DNA from: Streptococcus salivarius
Lineage (GTDB): Bacteria > Bacillota > Bacilli > Lactobacillales > Streptococcaceae
DNA: 64,000 bases
Reading direction: 5' to 3'
NCBI RefSeq assembly: GCF_009738225.1
Contig: NZ_CP018187.1
Span: 692,501 to 756,500, forward strand
A program made the translations under genes and the position numbers. This document shows, one piece after another, positions 49,539-58,916 of this stretch. Each line of letters starts with the position of its first letter. The stretch's first letter is position 1. Below the pieces are notes generated by a model. That model worked only from the letters and a program-made list of their open reading frames with translations, did not search any database and was not told the DNA's origin.

Positions 49539-49897
49539 GACTGTGGCATCAAGAGTTGATTGCAAAACTACCCCGTCAGCAATTATTAGGGCAGCACCGA
49601 GAATGTTGCGCCCTTCGTGGTAAGGGATGGCAACGCAAACATGCGACGGTTAACTATGTTTTTGATTATTCACCGTATCGCTTGTTTAAATACCATGAGC
49701 TTATTATGCAAGAAATGGCGGAACGTGGCTATCGTGTCAGCCCAGAGTGGTTGGACAAGGAGTATCGAGGCAGGCAGATGCCAGCCTACGATAAGATTGA
49801 AGTGGAGAAGCTACCAGTCATCATTTACCCAGAGCATGATACTGCCTATTTACAGGAATGTCTGGACAATCTCAAGCAAAAAGGAATCATCATCTAA
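49535..49897 (+). CDS. TIGR02328/Pyr_excise-like protein
   Basis: 120 residues. The N-terminus MRLWHQELIAKLPRQQLLGQHRE has the Arg/Trp/His start typical of pyrimidine-dimer DNA glycosylase (T4 endonuclease V-like) families, including TIGR02328. HATVNYVFDYSPYRLFKYHEL (contains VNYVF, about residues 40-44) follows. Such proteins are thought to act on DNA lesions, but activity in this short clade is unproven. The start overlaps the stop of DUF1722 by 4 nt (ATGA), so both are translated together. Confidence 0.75.
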   Translation: MRLWHQELIAKLPRQQLLGQHRECCALRGKGWQRKHATVNYVFDYSPYRLFKYHELIMQEMAERGYRVSPEWLDKEYRGRQMPAYDKIEVEKLPVIIYPEHDTAYLQECLDNLKQKGIII

Positions 49898-49909
49898 AGG
49901 AGGAAAACG

Positions 49910-50287
49910 ATGCATTTGTTTAAGTGGCTTGCACCTAAAAAGAAAGCAGCAGAAGGCCTTGTCATGCGTATTTCGACAGCTGATCAGGTAGACTATGCGA
50001 CGATTACAAACCCAAGTGACAGTGATATCTGGGATGCCTTGGCGCAACTTCCAGTATCCTACGATAGTCTCTATCTCACTTATAGCGAAAAAGGGTCAAT
50101 GAGTTTTATCTTTGTTGAATCCGAGGATGACAAGTATCGCTTGGAACACGACACACCTGAGCTAGGATTAGAATTGACCAATGTCGCGCGTGTATCCCAA
50201 CAAGTTGCCAGAGACATCCTTATTCGCTTTTCGAAAGAGCACACAGTGATTTTGGACGACCATTGGAAGCAAGAGAAAGTAAGGTAG
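49910..50287 (+). CDS. Hypothetical soluble protein, 125 aa
   Basis: AAAGGAGG before the ATG, 12 bp after the previous gene. The product is acidic with alternating strand-helix predictions (WDALAQLPVSYDSLYLTY, FIFVESEDDKYRL). It has no membrane segment. Third gene of the apparent operon 49146-50654. Family not recognised. Confidence 0.6.
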   Translation: MHLFKWLAPKKKAAEGLVMRISTADQVDYATITNPSDSDIWDALAQLPVSYDSLYLTYSEKGSMSFIFVESEDDKYRLEHDTPELGLELTNVARVSQQVARDILIRFSKEHTVILDDHWKQEKVR

Positions 50288-50291
50288 TCCT

Positions 50292-50654
50292 ATGGCATAT
50301 CTTACCCCAGAAACCAGACGTAAGAGACTAAAAGGCTTTTGCTTAATTATTGAAATCATTTGTCTGGTTCATTTTGCAATCATTGTCCCTCGTGACCGGA
50401 TTTTTACTCCTGAAAAATGGGCTCAAACACCAGCTCCTATGCGACACAAACTCATGTGGAGTTTTCACCGGCAGTATCAGCTTGAGGGCATGACGAGAAA
50501 AGAAGTTGAGAAACTCTTGGGCAAGGGGAGTGATCTTCAAGGAAGTGTTGAGTACAAGCTGAAGGACGATTGGATTGGTGGTTGGCGTGTTTACCATATT
50601 GACTATAAGCAAGGCCGTGTGATTCGTGCCAAAGAAACGTGGCAAGACTGGTGA
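50292..50654 (+). CDS. Membrane-anchored protein with BamE-like motif
   Basis: 120 residues. One membrane helix near the N-terminus (about residues 15-30, LIIEICLVHFAIIV region) precedes an outside domain. YQLEGMTRKEVEKLLGKG (about 62-79) resembles the SmpA/BamE-like motif GMtkeeVekllG found in small exported proteins. Starts 4 bp after the previous stop. Function unknown. Confidence 0.55.
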   Translation: MAYLTPETRRKRLKGFCLIIEIICLVHFAIIVPRDRIFTPEKWAQTPAPMRHKLMWSFHRQYQLEGMTRKEVEKLLGKGSDLQGSVEYKLKDDWIGGWRVYHIDYKQGRVIRAKETWQDW

Positions 50655-50757
50655 AAATGGGCTTTTTCTTCCCCTAAAAGTAGTATAATCAAGGTGTAAA
50701 GGTAATCGTTTTCAAAAGAACGAAGCTGTCTTTTGATTAGAAATGGAGGACAAACTC

Positions 50758-51369
50758 ATGACCCTATTTATGTCTAAACTGATGAGCGGTATTATGGAAC
50801 TGCTCATAGTCTCTGTCATTCCTTTTATCACTTGGTTAATTTGGAGCAGGAAAAAGGTCGGTTTCTTTGACTGGATTGGGTTGAAGAAAGTTGAGAGTCA
50901 GAAGAAGAGGCAATTATTACTGACCATTTTGGGTATTAGTCTACTTTTTCTTCTTTTTTCGATTGTGGTCTTTAGTTGGTTTGACTCTAGCCAAACGGCC
51001 ACAACAGATTTTTCTGGAAAGGGAATTGGAGCTCTTCCTGCTATCTTGGCATACGCTATCTTAGGGACTGCCTTGCCAGAAGAAATCTTCTTTAGAGGTT
51101 TTCTGTTGAAAAGGTTGCAAGGTAAATTAGGATTTCTAGGAGCAAATCTGGTTCAGTCTCTCTTATTTGGGCTCATCCATGGGTATATGTTTATCCAACT
51201 AACTGGTTACCTTAGGGCTTTTGCCATTTTGGTCTTTATCAGTCTCATAGCTTACGTTTTGGGTACTATCAATGAGAAGAAAGCAAATGGGTCCATTCTT
51301 CCTAGTGTCTTTATCCACGCCTTGGCCAATACGGTTGTAGGGTTGCTCTTTGCCTTCTCTCTCATTTAG
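50758..51369 (+). CDS. CPBP family intramembrane metalloprotease (5 of 5)
   Basis: 203 residues from ATG 50758, because the in-frame ATG at 50743 overlaps the GGAGG site that serves this start. Five to six membrane helices. Motifs: ALPEEIFFRGFLLKRL (about residues 104-119), FGLIHGYMF (about 141-149) and FIHALANT (about 184-191). Closer to the YdiL/short CPBP type than the other four. SGNH hydrolase gene follows at 26 bp. Confidence 0.85.
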   Translation: MTLFMSKLMSGIMELLIVSVIPFITWLIWSRKKVGFFDWIGLKKVESQKKRQLLLTILGISLLFLLFSIVVFSWFDSSQTATTDFSGKGIGALPAILAYAILGTALPEEIFFRGFLLKRLQGKLGFLGANLVQSLLFGLIHGYMFIQLTGYLRAFAILVFISLIAYVLGTINEKKANGSILPSVFIHALANTVVGLLFAFSLI

Positions 51370-51395
51370 ATAAAATTATATAGAAGAAAGTTATC

Positions 51396-52037
51396 ATGGA
51401 TGAATTAAAAGATATCAAACTTAAAAACTATCAGTACCTAAATGAGGTCGCTATCAAGGGGGAGACGCTTTTCACGGGCTCCTCTCTCATGGAGCTTTTT
51501 CCCATTTGTGAAATCGCTAGGAGTAGAGGTATCGACGATATCATCTACAATCGGGGCATCAGTGGTTTGAATACGGATGAATTTCTCCAGCATATCCATC
51601 CTCTACTTTTGGATCTGCAACCGAGTAAGGTTTTCATCAATATCGGTACCAATGACATGACCGAGGAGCCTTATGGAGATCAGTGGTTCCAACATATGAC
51701 GGCAAATATCAGCCAAATTCTGGAGCAAACACTAGCTATATTGCCCCATACCAAGATTTACCTGATGGCTTTTTACCCAGCCAATCTTCATCTGCCTTGG
51801 CAGACCAAGGCTTCAATTCAGTGGATGAAACTGCGGACTCCTGAAAATCTTGACCGCTGTAACCAGGCTCTTGAGGAAATTGCCAAAACCTATGGCTGCC
51901 ACTTCATTAATTGTAATGCTGATTTGGTTGATGATAGAAAAGAGCAGAAGGCTGAGCACACCTATGACGGCGTCCACCTTTATGCCAATGCTTACTTAAA
52001 AGTCTTTGAAGTTCTGGAGCCATATCTCCTGCATTAA
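51396..52037 (+). CDS. SGNH/GDSL-type hydrolase
   Basis: 213 residues. LFTGSSLMELFP (about residues 21-32) holds the nucleophile Ser in the GSS block-I position. YNRGISGLNTDEF (about 51-63) is block II with Gly, FINIGTNDMTEEP (about 80-92) block III with Asn, and YDGVHLYANAY (about 191-201) block V with Asp and His. All four catalytic residues are present. No signal peptide. Typical of platelet-activating factor acetylhydrolase-like esterases in streptococci. Substrate unknown. Confidence 0.88.
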   Translation: MDELKDIKLKNYQYLNEVAIKGETLFTGSSLMELFPICEIARSRGIDDIIYNRGISGLNTDEFLQHIHPLLLDLQPSKVFINIGTNDMTEEPYGDQWFQHMTANISQILEQTLAILPHTKIYLMAFYPANLHLPWQTKASIQWMKLRTPENLDRCNQALEEIAKTYGCHFINCNADLVDDRKEQKAEHTYDGVHLYANAYLKVFEVLEPYLLH

Positions 52038-52132
52038 GAAAATATGAGAGAATTTCCAGTTCTTACTCGCTTTTTTCCCTTGATTACAGTACAATAGACG
52101 TCAAAAGTGAAAAATTGAAATGAGGTATCCCT

Positions 52133-52747
52133 ATGTGGAAATGGTTTAAACGACTCATTGTCCTCGTCATTGTGCTCTTTTTTGCAGTGGCGGCTCTACT
52201 TATTCCGGACAAGATCGACAGTCAGGACCAATTAAAAAATGTATCAACACAAACATCCCTTGCTGATTTAGCACAGGCTGGTATTGGTGGGGCGTCCCTT
52301 TCATCAGGCGGGGTTTCAACTGAGATTAATCTTGACAGTAATCAGTTTCGTCAAATCCTAAAAGCAAGCATGGCTGATTCTAATGACGAGACCTTGCAAA
52401 ACAGTAGCGTAGAGTTGAATGATTCCTATCTAACAGCTAAGGTTCCCGTATCTCTTGGGCCTATCGGATCAACATTTAGCCTTGATTTTACGGTCAGCAC
52501 TAACAAGGAAGTCATCCTACTAGACTTGGCAGGTGCCCACCTGGGTCGCCTTCCAGTTCCAAAATCACTGGTTCTGCCTTACCTCAAGAAGAGCATTGCC
52601 CAGTCCAGCAGTGGTATTCGCATGGTTAACGACCAAATTCAGCTCAAGCTTCCAGAAATCGGCTATGAAATTGAGCAAGCCTCTGTGACCAATAGCAAGA
52701 TGAAGGTTAAACTTAACATTCCGATTTCCTTGCCAACAAGTTGGTAG
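52133..52747 (+). CDS. YpmS family (DUF2140) protein
   Basis: 204 residues. One N-terminal membrane helix (about 6-24, RLIVLVIVLFFAVAALLI) and an extracellular domain. VPVSLGPIGSTFSLDFTVST (about 102-121) and LGRLPVPKSLVL (about 138-149) are in line with DUF2140/YpmS. It often neighbours GDSL hydrolase genes in Firmicutes, as here. Role unclear, possibly cell envelope. GAGG site upstream. Confidence 0.8.
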   Translation: MWKWFKRLIVLVIVLFFAVAALLIPDKIDSQDQLKNVSTQTSLADLAQAGIGGASLSSGGVSTEINLDSNQFRQILKASMADSNDETLQNSSVELNDSYLTAKVPVSLGPIGSTFSLDFTVSTNKEVILLDLAGAHLGRLPVPKSLVLPYLKKSIAQSSSGIRMVNDQIQLKLPEIGYEIEQASVTNSKMKVKLNIPISLPTSW

Positions 52748-52765
52748 TCCATAATGAATCTTTCA

Positions 52766-52796
52766 AAACAAGTCCATAGTCTGGACTTGTTTTTTG
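52766..52796 (+). terminator. Terminator after ypmS
   Basis: AACAAGTCCA pairs with TGGACTTGTT over TAGTC, then TTTT. Confidence 0.9.
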
Positions 52797-52986
52797 ATAC
52801 CTTCACTTCTAAACTAAGAAAGTTAAAAAATTCTTGAAATAATAGCTTTAAATCCCTCAATCCCCTAGAAAATGAGCTTTTCCTATGCTATCATAAGATT
52901 GTAAAATTGATAAGCGTCTGACACTCATTGAGAAAGAGTTATTTCACTGAGTTAAAGAGTTTTAGGACAGTAGTTAGGAGGAAAAA

Positions 52987-54648
52987 ATGGACGCTTTAAA
53001 ATATATCACACCCAAATTTTTCACTACCATCAGGAATTATTCTAAGGGCCAGTTTCTTAAGGACTTAATCGCAGGAGTCATCGTGGCTATCATTGCTCTC
53101 CCCTTGTCGATTGCTCTAGCGATTGCCTCTGGTGTTAATCCCGAACAAGGTCTTTATACAGCAGTTGTTGCAGGCTTTTTTATTTCCTTTTTAGGAGGTA
53201 GTCGGGTTCAGATTGGTGGACCTACCGCAGCCTTCGTTGTCATCATCTATGGCATCATCGCCCAGTATGGTATGGCTGGTTTGACCCTTGCCACGCTCAT
53301 GGCGGGACTCATGCTTATTATCATGGGGCTCCTGCGTTTTGGAGACCTGATTAAGTTCATTCCCAAAACCATCACACTTGGTTTTACCTTGGGGATAGCT
53401 GTTGGGATTATGGCTGGACAGGTTAAAGATTTCCTGGGCCTTGAGATGAAGTCCGTGCCAGCTGAGTTCTTAGAAAAACTTCTAGCTTATGGGAAGCATC
53501 TTTCAAGTATTAGCTGGCCGACACTTGCAATTGGTATCTTGGCCCTAGTCATTCAAATCTTTTGGCCACGCCTTTCTCAGAAAATTCCGGGGTCTTTGGT
53601 TGCAATTATTGTGACCACAGCCATCGTAGCTTTTGGTCATCTCCCAGTCAAAACCATCGGTGATCTTTACACCATCAAAGCAGGACTTCCAAGTTTCACA
53701 GTTCCTGACCTATCATTTTCTTTGATTCGTCAAATGATGTCGCCAGCCTTCACCATTGCCATACTAGCAGCCATTGAATCCCTACTTTCTTGCGTTGTTT
53801 CAGACGGGATGATTGGTGGTAATCATCGCTCTAATGCTGAATTGATTGGCCAAGGTGTTGGGAATATCATGTCAGCCCTCTTTGGCGGGATTCCTGCAAC
53901 GGGTGCCATCGCCCGTACCGCAGCCAATGTCAAAAATGGAGGACGGACACCAGTAGCGGGGATGGTTCATGCCCTTACCTTGCTTCTAATTTTACTCTTT
54001 CTCATGCCTTATGCCTCATTGATTCCTATGACCTGTTTGGCCTCAATCCTAATGATTGTCGGTTATAACATGAGCGGTTGGCGTACTGTCGTTCGTATAA
54101 TCCAACGTGCCCCTAAGAGTGACCTAGCAGTCCTTATCGTAACCTTTATCTTAACCGTTTTCTTTGACTTAGTGATTGCCATTGAATTCGGTATGGTTCT
54201 GGCAGCCTTCCTCTTCCTCAAACGGATGTCGGACGTAGCTCAAATTCGTCAGTGGGTAGACAAGGAAAATCTGGACGATCCAGTTTTGTCTGAGGACAGC
54301 GACTTGAAACAAGTCCCTAAAAATGCAGTCGTATATGAAATCTTCGGTGCCCTCTTCTTTGGTGCAGCCAATAATTTCTTGAATGTTATCAATGACGATG
54401 GTAAGAATGTCCTTATCCTACGCATGCGAAACGTTCCAGCCATGGATATCTCTGGTCTGGATGCTCTTGAGGAAACGCTTGCTATCTGCCAAAAACGTGG
54501 CATGACCTTGCTTCTTTCTCACGTTAACGCCCAACCCTACCGAGTTCTCGAAAAATCAGGCTTCATCCAGACTATCGGTCCAGATAATATCTGCGAGTCG
54601 ACGGACCAAGCCCTTGAAAAAGCAGTAGCCTTGGCAAAAGAAGCCTAG
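52987..54648 (+). CDS. SulP family anion transporter with STAS domain
   Basis: 553 residues. About twelve membrane helices over residues 25-410, with the SulP signature region ALPLSIALAIASGVNPEQGLYTA (contains SGVNPEQGLY, about residues 47-56) and GGNHRSNAELIGQGVGNI around 277-294. A cytoplasmic STAS domain lies at the C-terminus (about 430-550; VLILRMRNVPAMDISGLDAL). SulP proteins carry sulfate, bicarbonate or other anions. The substrate is not visible from sequence. GGAGG before the ATG. The shared terminator downstream serves the converging operon too. Confidence 0.9.
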   Translation: MDALKYITPKFFTTIRNYSKGQFLKDLIAGVIVAIIALPLSIALAIASGVNPEQGLYTAVVAGFFISFLGGSRVQIGGPTAAFVVIIYGIIAQYGMAGLTLATLMAGLMLIIMGLLRFGDLIKFIPKTITLGFTLGIAVGIMAGQVKDFLGLEMKSVPAEFLEKLLAYGKHLSSISWPTLAIGILALVIQIFWPRLSQKIPGSLVAIIVTTAIVAFGHLPVKTIGDLYTIKAGLPSFTVPDLSFSLIRQMMSPAFTIAILAAIESLLSCVVSDGMIGGNHRSNAELIGQGVGNIMSALFGGIPATGAIARTAANVKNGGRTPVAGMVHALTLLLILLFLMPYASLIPMTCLASILMIVGYNMSGWRTVVRIIQRAPKSDLAVLIVTFILTVFFDLVIAIEFGMVLAAFLFLKRMSDVAQIRQWVDKENLDDPVLSEDSDLKQVPKNAVVYEIFGALFFGAANNFLNVINDDGKNVLILRMRNVPAMDISGLDALEETLAICQKRGMTLLLSHVNAQPYRVLEKSGFIQTIGPDNICESTDQALEKAVALAKEA

Positions 54649-54671
54649 AAAATTTCATTTAGCACAAGAAG

Positions 54672-54702
54672 AAAAAGCCAGTTCAACTGAACTTGGCTTT
54701 TT
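54672..54702. terminator. Bidirectional terminator between SulP and ycgQ-like genes
   Basis: AAAAAGCCA pairs with TGGCTTTTT, inner TTCA/TGAA. Works in both directions by its flanking A and T runs. Confidence 0.85.
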
Positions 54703-55516
54703 AAAATACGCGATAAACATAGGGATTGTCAGGCTGACCGACCTCTTTAACCTCAGTCAAATTGAGGATAGGGAGGCTCTGTTTAAGATTTTGATAATAA
54801 TCCACAGTGATGGTACCAGTGACTTTTACCCAGGTATTATCCTTGAAGGTTTGGTCACTTCCTCTCGTCGCCAGTCCGTAAACACCTGAATCGGCGATAC
54901 AGTGGATAATACCGAAACGGAAGATGAACTGATAACCCTTGGTCTGTGGGTCATTGTAAACAAAGCCGGTATAGGTGACCTTCTTGCCCACGAAATCGTT
55001 AGGATAGAGGTAGATGAGCTCCATGACTTCCATGTAATTTTCCGTGGTAATCTGGATGGTCTCACGTCCCTTGTACTTGGCTAGTTCCTTGGTCATCTCC
55101 TTCTCATAAGCAGAGGAGGTGAAGTAGGAGCTAGTGTCCGGCTTCAAGTACTGGATGGTCGTTCCCTCTTGGTCGGCCTGATTAGGATCACTCCCTGCCG
55201 CCAGTGGAAAATGATACCCCTTTGCTGATACGGTATTGGCATCCAAGGTTACTGTTGGCACCAAGAGCCCCGTAAGGACTGGAAAGGCCAAGAGAACGAT
55301 GCTGGCTACCTTGGCTACTCGACCTGACAAATGCGAGTGAACCTTCATCTGCTTCATCCAAACAATGAGTTGAACCACGGCGAGGATAAAGGAAAGCACC
55401 ATGGAAATGTAGGCCAAGTAGGAGTAGTGGATATTAATGTACTGGTTGAGCTTGCCAGAAACTTGCAAGTACATAACCAGCTCAAAATACCCAGATAAGA
55501 TGAGAAAACGTAACAT
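54701..55516 (-). CDS. TIGR03943 family (YcgQ-like) putative permease subunit
   Basis: 271 residues. About three or four membrane helices in the first 110 residues, then a soluble outside part. VTYTGFVYNDPQ (about 179-190) and FGIIHCIADSGVYGL (about 198-212) are typical of TIGR03943, as is the RFGIIHCIADS Cys. Always paired with a permease of the DUF318 group; here its start overlaps the permease stop by one base. Substrate not known; metal or cofactor related roles have been proposed for such pairs. Confidence 0.85.
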   Translation of the reverse strand: MLRFLILSGYFELVMYLQVSGKLNQYINIHYSYLAYISMVLSFILAVVQLIVWMKQMKVHSHLSGRVAKVASIVLLAFPVLTGLLVPTVTLDANTVSAKGYHFPLAAGSDPNQADQEGTTIQYLKPDTSSYFTSSAYEKEMTKELAKYKGRETIQITTENYMEVMELIYLYPNDFVGKKVTYTGFVYNDPQTKGYQFIFRFGIIHCIADSGVYGLATRGSDQTFKDNTWVKVTGTITVDYYQNLKQSLPILNLTEVKEVGQPDNPYVYRVF

Positions 55517-56418
55517 TAAATCACCCCCAATACCAGACAGTAAATGATTGTCACCAGACTTGCGGTTCCTACGAAGAGACCAACAAAGCGTGTCTTAAAC
55601 TGGTGTTTCATCATGATTAGGTTCTTGATATCAACCATAGGACCAATGATAAGAAAGGCCACTGTTGGTGCTACTCCAAAGCTAGAGAGTAGCGAAGCTC
55701 CGATAAAGGCATCTGCCTCAGAACAAAGCGAGAGGATAAAGGCTAAAAGCATCATGATGAGGATGGCTGTCACCGAATTGTGCCCGATTGTCGTAAGAAT
55801 ACGGGTAGGTAGGTAGGTCTGCATCCCTGCGGCCACCAGGCTCCCGAAAATCAGGTAACGCCCAGTGTCGAAAAATTCATCTACCGCATGAATCAAGGCT
55901 TGAAAAACTTTCTTACCAGCTGACAAACCACTATAGTCGTGCACATGACTGACCTTACGATTATCCTTAAGAATCTGGTCATCCACCACAAAGCCAAGCA
56001 AGATTCCCAAAATCATGGCAATCAAGAAAGCCCCAAGGAAACGTAAAATCACGTAGTACCAAGAGTTCCCAAAGGCCGTATAGGTCGCAAAGAGAACGAC
56101 TGGATTAATGATAGGAGCAGTTGCCATGAAAGGAATAGCCGTGTAGCTAGGCACTTTTTTCTCTAAAAAGCGCGTGATAATGGGAACAATCCCACACTCA
56201 CAAGAAGGGAAAATAAAACCAATTAGAGTTCCAAAGAGAATAGCCAGGACCTTGTTTTTCGGCAGGAAGTTTTGGACCTTTTCAGGAGTCACGAAGACTT
56301 CGATAAAGCCAGACAGAATACTTCCCAACAAAACAAAGGGCAGGGCTTCGATAATAATAGATAGAAAAACTGCCAGAAGCTGCAAAACGCTATCTGGTAG
56401 TTGATGAAAAATAGCCAT
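55516..56418 (-). CDS. DUF318/ArsP-like (YcgR-like) permease
   Basis: 300 residues with about eight membrane helices. FPSCECGIVPIITRFLEKK (contains PSCECGIVP, about residues 70-78) has two conserved cysteines characteristic of the family. AFILSLCSEADAFIGASLL (about 229-247) is the second signature. Such permeases include ArsP, which exports organoarsenicals, but this YcgR branch has no proven substrate. First of a two-gene unit with the YcgQ-like gene; a 43-aa ORF and a structured leader precede it. Confidence 0.85.
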   Translation of the reverse strand: MAIFHQLPDSVLQLLAVFLSIIIEALPFVLLGSILSGFIEVFVTPEKVQNFLPKNKVLAILFGTLIGFIFPSCECGIVPIITRFLEKKVPSYTAIPFMATAPIINPVVLFATYTAFGNSWYYVILRFLGAFLIAMILGILLGFVVDDQILKDNRKVSHVHDYSGLSAGKKVFQALIHAVDEFFDTGRYLIFGSLVAAGMQTYLPTRILTTIGHNSVTAILIMMLLAFILSLCSEADAFIGASLLSSFGVAPTVAFLIIGPMVDIKNLIMMKHQFKTRFVGLFVGTASLVTIIYCLVLGVI

Positions 56419-56423
56419 AACTA

Positions 56424-56555
56424 TTATTTCTTCTTATCTTCTTGAAGACGTTTGTCCTTCTTAGGATCAGTTCCCGCCTTCTCAAAATCAGGGATAGCCG
56501 CAAAAGATGCCATCATGCTTTCAAGTTCATTTGTTTTTTTCTGAATAACCGCCAT
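56424..56555 (-). CDS. Small protein, 43 aa, SPJ_0845-like
   Basis: An ATG with GGAGG 5 nt upstream opens a 43-codon ORF (starts MAVIQKKTNELESMMASF, ends QEDKKK). It is hydrophilic with a Lys-rich tail. As I recall, streptococcal genomes carry a short family named SPJ_0845 that looks like this. It ends 5 bp before the YcgR-like start, so it is the first gene of the operon. Function unknown. Confidence 0.6.
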   Translation of the reverse strand: MAVIQKKTNELESMMASFAAIPDFEKAGTDPKKDKRLQEDKKK

Positions 56556-56608
56556 AAAAAGCCTCCGAGTTAAAATAAGATACTAAGGGCGTCATTTCTA
56601 AGAGAAAA

Positions 56609-56678
56609 TTAGGGCATCGGCCGAAGAAGCTCTGCTTCTAGGAAGATGCATCTATTTTCCGAAAGAAATAGCCCCTAA
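56609..56678 (-). promoter_or_regulatory. Structured 5' leader of the ycgR/ycgQ operon
   Basis: On the plus-strand coordinates the arms are: outer TTAGGGC (56609-56615) with GCCCCTAA (56671-56678, one bulge); GCATC (56614-56618) with GATGC (56645-56649), inside which AGAAGC (56625-56630) pairs with GCTTCT (56634-56639); and CTATTT (56652-56657) with AAATAG (56666-56671). Together they could form a three-way junction in the minus-strand RNA, 54 nt before the 43-aa ORF. I do not recognise a known riboswitch. Confidence 0.5.
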
Positions 56679-56767
56679 CAATAGGTTTACCTTTCTATTA
56701 TACTACCTCTTGCTTAAAAATTCTCGCTTCAGCTACAAGGTTTTCTACCCAAGCAAATCTCCTATCG

Positions 56768-56776
56768 TGGTATAAT
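56768..56776 (+). promoter_or_regulatory. Extended -10 promoter of tex
   Basis: TGGTATAAT with the TGn extension. The hexamer ends at 56776, 7 nt before the tex ATG at 56784, so the RNA would begin at about the start codon. No -35 box and no ribosome binding site can be seen. Confidence 0.6.
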
Positions 56777-56783
56777 AGAACTT

Positions 56784-58916
56784 ATGGAAAATCGTAATCT
56801 AAAGACATTGGCTCAGGAATTGGGCCTAAAAAAACAACAAGTTGAAACAGTTTTGGAATTGACCGCAGAAGGCAATACCATTCCTTTCATTGCCCGTTAC
56901 CGTAAGGAAAAAACAGGCAATCTGGATGAAACGCAAATCAAGGCCATCATTGATATGGACAAGTCCTTGACGGCTCTTCAAGACCGTAAGGAAACAGTTC
57001 TGGCCAAGATTGAGGCTCAGGGTAAATTGACTGACCAACTCAAGGCAGCCATTGAAGCGGCTGAAAAGTTGGCAGACGTGGAAGAACTCTACCTTCCCTA
57101 TAAGGAAAAACGCCGCACCAAAGCGACTATTGCCCGTGAAGCAGGTCTTTTCCCCTTGGCACGTCTTATCTTGCAAAATAGTCCCAACCTCAAGTCTGAA
57201 GCTGAAAAGCTGACATCTGAAGCCTTTCCAACAGCTGATAAGGCTCTTGCGGGTGCTGTGGATATTTTGGTTGAGGCCTTTTCTGAGGACAATAGCTTGC
57301 GCTCTTGGACCTACAACGAAATCTGGAACAACAGTGACATCACTTCAACCCTCAAGGATCAATCGCTGGATGAAAAAGAAATTTTCAAGATTTACTATGA
57401 TTTTGAGGATAAGGTGTCTAAACTTCAAGGTTACCGTACGTTAGCTCTTAACCGTGGTGAGAAACTAGGCGTTATTAAGGTAAGTTTTAAGCACAATCTT
57501 GAGAAAATGCACCGTTTCTACAGTGCTCGTTTCAAACAAAAAAATGACTATATCGAGGAAGTTATCAATCAATCTCTCAAGAAGAAAATCATTCCAGCTA
57601 TGGAGCGTCGTATCCGAAGCGAATTGACTGAAGCAGCAGAAGATGGTGCTATTCAACTTTTCTCTCAAAATCTTCGAAGCCTCCTTCTAGTATCGCCACT
57701 TAAAGGCAAGATGGTACTTGGTTTTGACCCAGCCTTTCGTACAGGGGCTAAGTTGGCCGTGGTTGACCAAACTGGTAAGCTCATTACAACGCAAGTTATC
57801 TATCCAGTAGCTCCAGCAAGTCAGGCTAAAATCGCACAGGCTAAAAAAGACTTGGCTGACCTCATCAAAAAGTATGCCATTGAGATTATTGCGATCGGTA
57901 ATGGAACAGCAAGCCGTGAAAGTGAAGCTTTTGTGGCAGAAGTCCTCAAGGATTTCCCAGAAACTTCTTATGTCATTGTCAATGAAAGTGGTGCCTCTGT
58001 CTACTCTGCATCAGAGTTGGCTCGCCATGAGTTTCCAGATTTGACGGTCGAAAAACGCTCTGCCATTTCTATTGCCCGTCGTCTCCAAGACCCATTGGCC
58101 GAGTTGGTTAAGATTGACCCTAAATCAATCGGAGTAGGCCAATACCAGCACGATGTTAGCCAGAAGAAACTGTCTGAAAATCTTGATTTCGTTGTTGATA
58201 CCGTGGTTAACCAAGTCGGTGTCAATGTCAATACGGCAAGTAGTACCCTCTTGTCACACGTGTCAGGACTCAATAAGACCATTTCTGAAAATATCGTTGC
58301 CTACCGTGAGGAAAATGGTGAGATTGTATCACGTGCTGAAATCAAAAAGGTCCCACGTCTCGGTGCCAAAGCCTTCGAACAAGCAGCTGGTTTCCTCCGT
58401 ATCCCAAATGCCAAGAATATCTTGGATAATACAGGGGTCCACCCAGAGTCTTACCCAGCGGTAAAAGACCTCTTCAAGCAGTTGGATATCACAGATTTGG
58501 ACGACTCTGCCAAAAAGAAATTGAAGGCTCTTAATCTTAAAGAAACAGCAGAAGAGCTAGGGCTTGGACAGGAAACCCTTAAAGATATCATTGCTGACCT
58601 TTTGAAACCAGGTCGTGACCTCCGTGATGATTTTGAAGCACCAGTGCTTCGTCAGGATGTTCTTGAACTCAAAGACTTGTCAGTAGGACAAAAACTTGAA
58701 GGGACAGTCCGAAATGTTGTGGACTTTGGTGCCTTTGTGGATATCGGTGTCCATGAGGATGGCCTTATCCATATATCTGAGATGAGCAAGAGCTTTGTTA
58801 ACCACCCAAGTCAGGTCGTTTCTGTTGGGGATTTGGTTACCGTGTGGGTATCAAAAGTTGATTTGGAGCATGAAAAACTCAACCTCTCCTTGGTGAATCC
58901 ACGTGAATCTAACTGA
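56784..58916 (+). CDS. tex: Tex family RNA-binding transcription accessory protein
   Basis: 710 residues, the normal length. N-terminal helical region with [17 protein letters not shown] (about residues 33-49), a YqgF-like RNase H domain ([16 protein letters not shown], about 313-328), then helix-hairpin-helix ([15 protein letters not shown], about 477-491) and a C-terminal S1 domain ([21 protein letters not shown], about 643-663; contains [15 protein letters not shown]). Tex acts on transcription complexes in the cytoplasm. The SprT gene overlaps its end by 14 nt. No ribosome binding site precedes the ATG (see promoter at 56768). Confidence 0.93.
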   Translation: MENRNLKTLAQELGLKKQQVETVLELTAEGNTIPFIARYRKEKTGNLDETQIKAIIDMDKSLTALQDRKETVLAKIEAQGKLTDQLKAAIEAAEKLADVEELYLPYKEKRRTKATIAREAGLFPLARLILQNSPNLKSEAEKLTSEAFPTADKALAGAVDILVEAFSEDNSLRSWTYNEIWNNSDITSTLKDQSLDEKEIFKIYYDFEDKVSKLQGYRTLALNRGEKLGVIKVSFKHNLEKMHRFYSARFKQKNDYIEEVINQSLKKKIIPAMERRIRSELTEAAEDGAIQLFSQNLRSLLLVSPLKGKMVLGFDPAFRTGAKLAVVDQTGKLITTQVIYPVAPASQAKIAQAKKDLADLIKKYAIEIIAIGNGTASRESEAFVAEVLKDFPETSYVIVNESGASVYSASELARHEFPDLTVEKRSAISIARRLQDPLAELVKIDPKSIGVGQYQHDVSQKKLSENLDFVVDTVVNQVGVNVNTASSTLLSHVSGLNKTISENIVAYREENGEIVSRAEIKKVPRLGAKAFEQAAGFLRIPNAKNILDNTGVHPESYPAVKDLFKQLDITDLDDSAKKKLKALNLKETAEELGLGQETLKDIIADLLKPGRDLRDDFEAPVLRQDVLELKDLSVGQKLEGTVRNVVDFGAFVDIGVHEDGLIHISEMSKSFVNHPSQVVSVGDLVTVWVSKVDLEHEKLNLSLVNPRESN

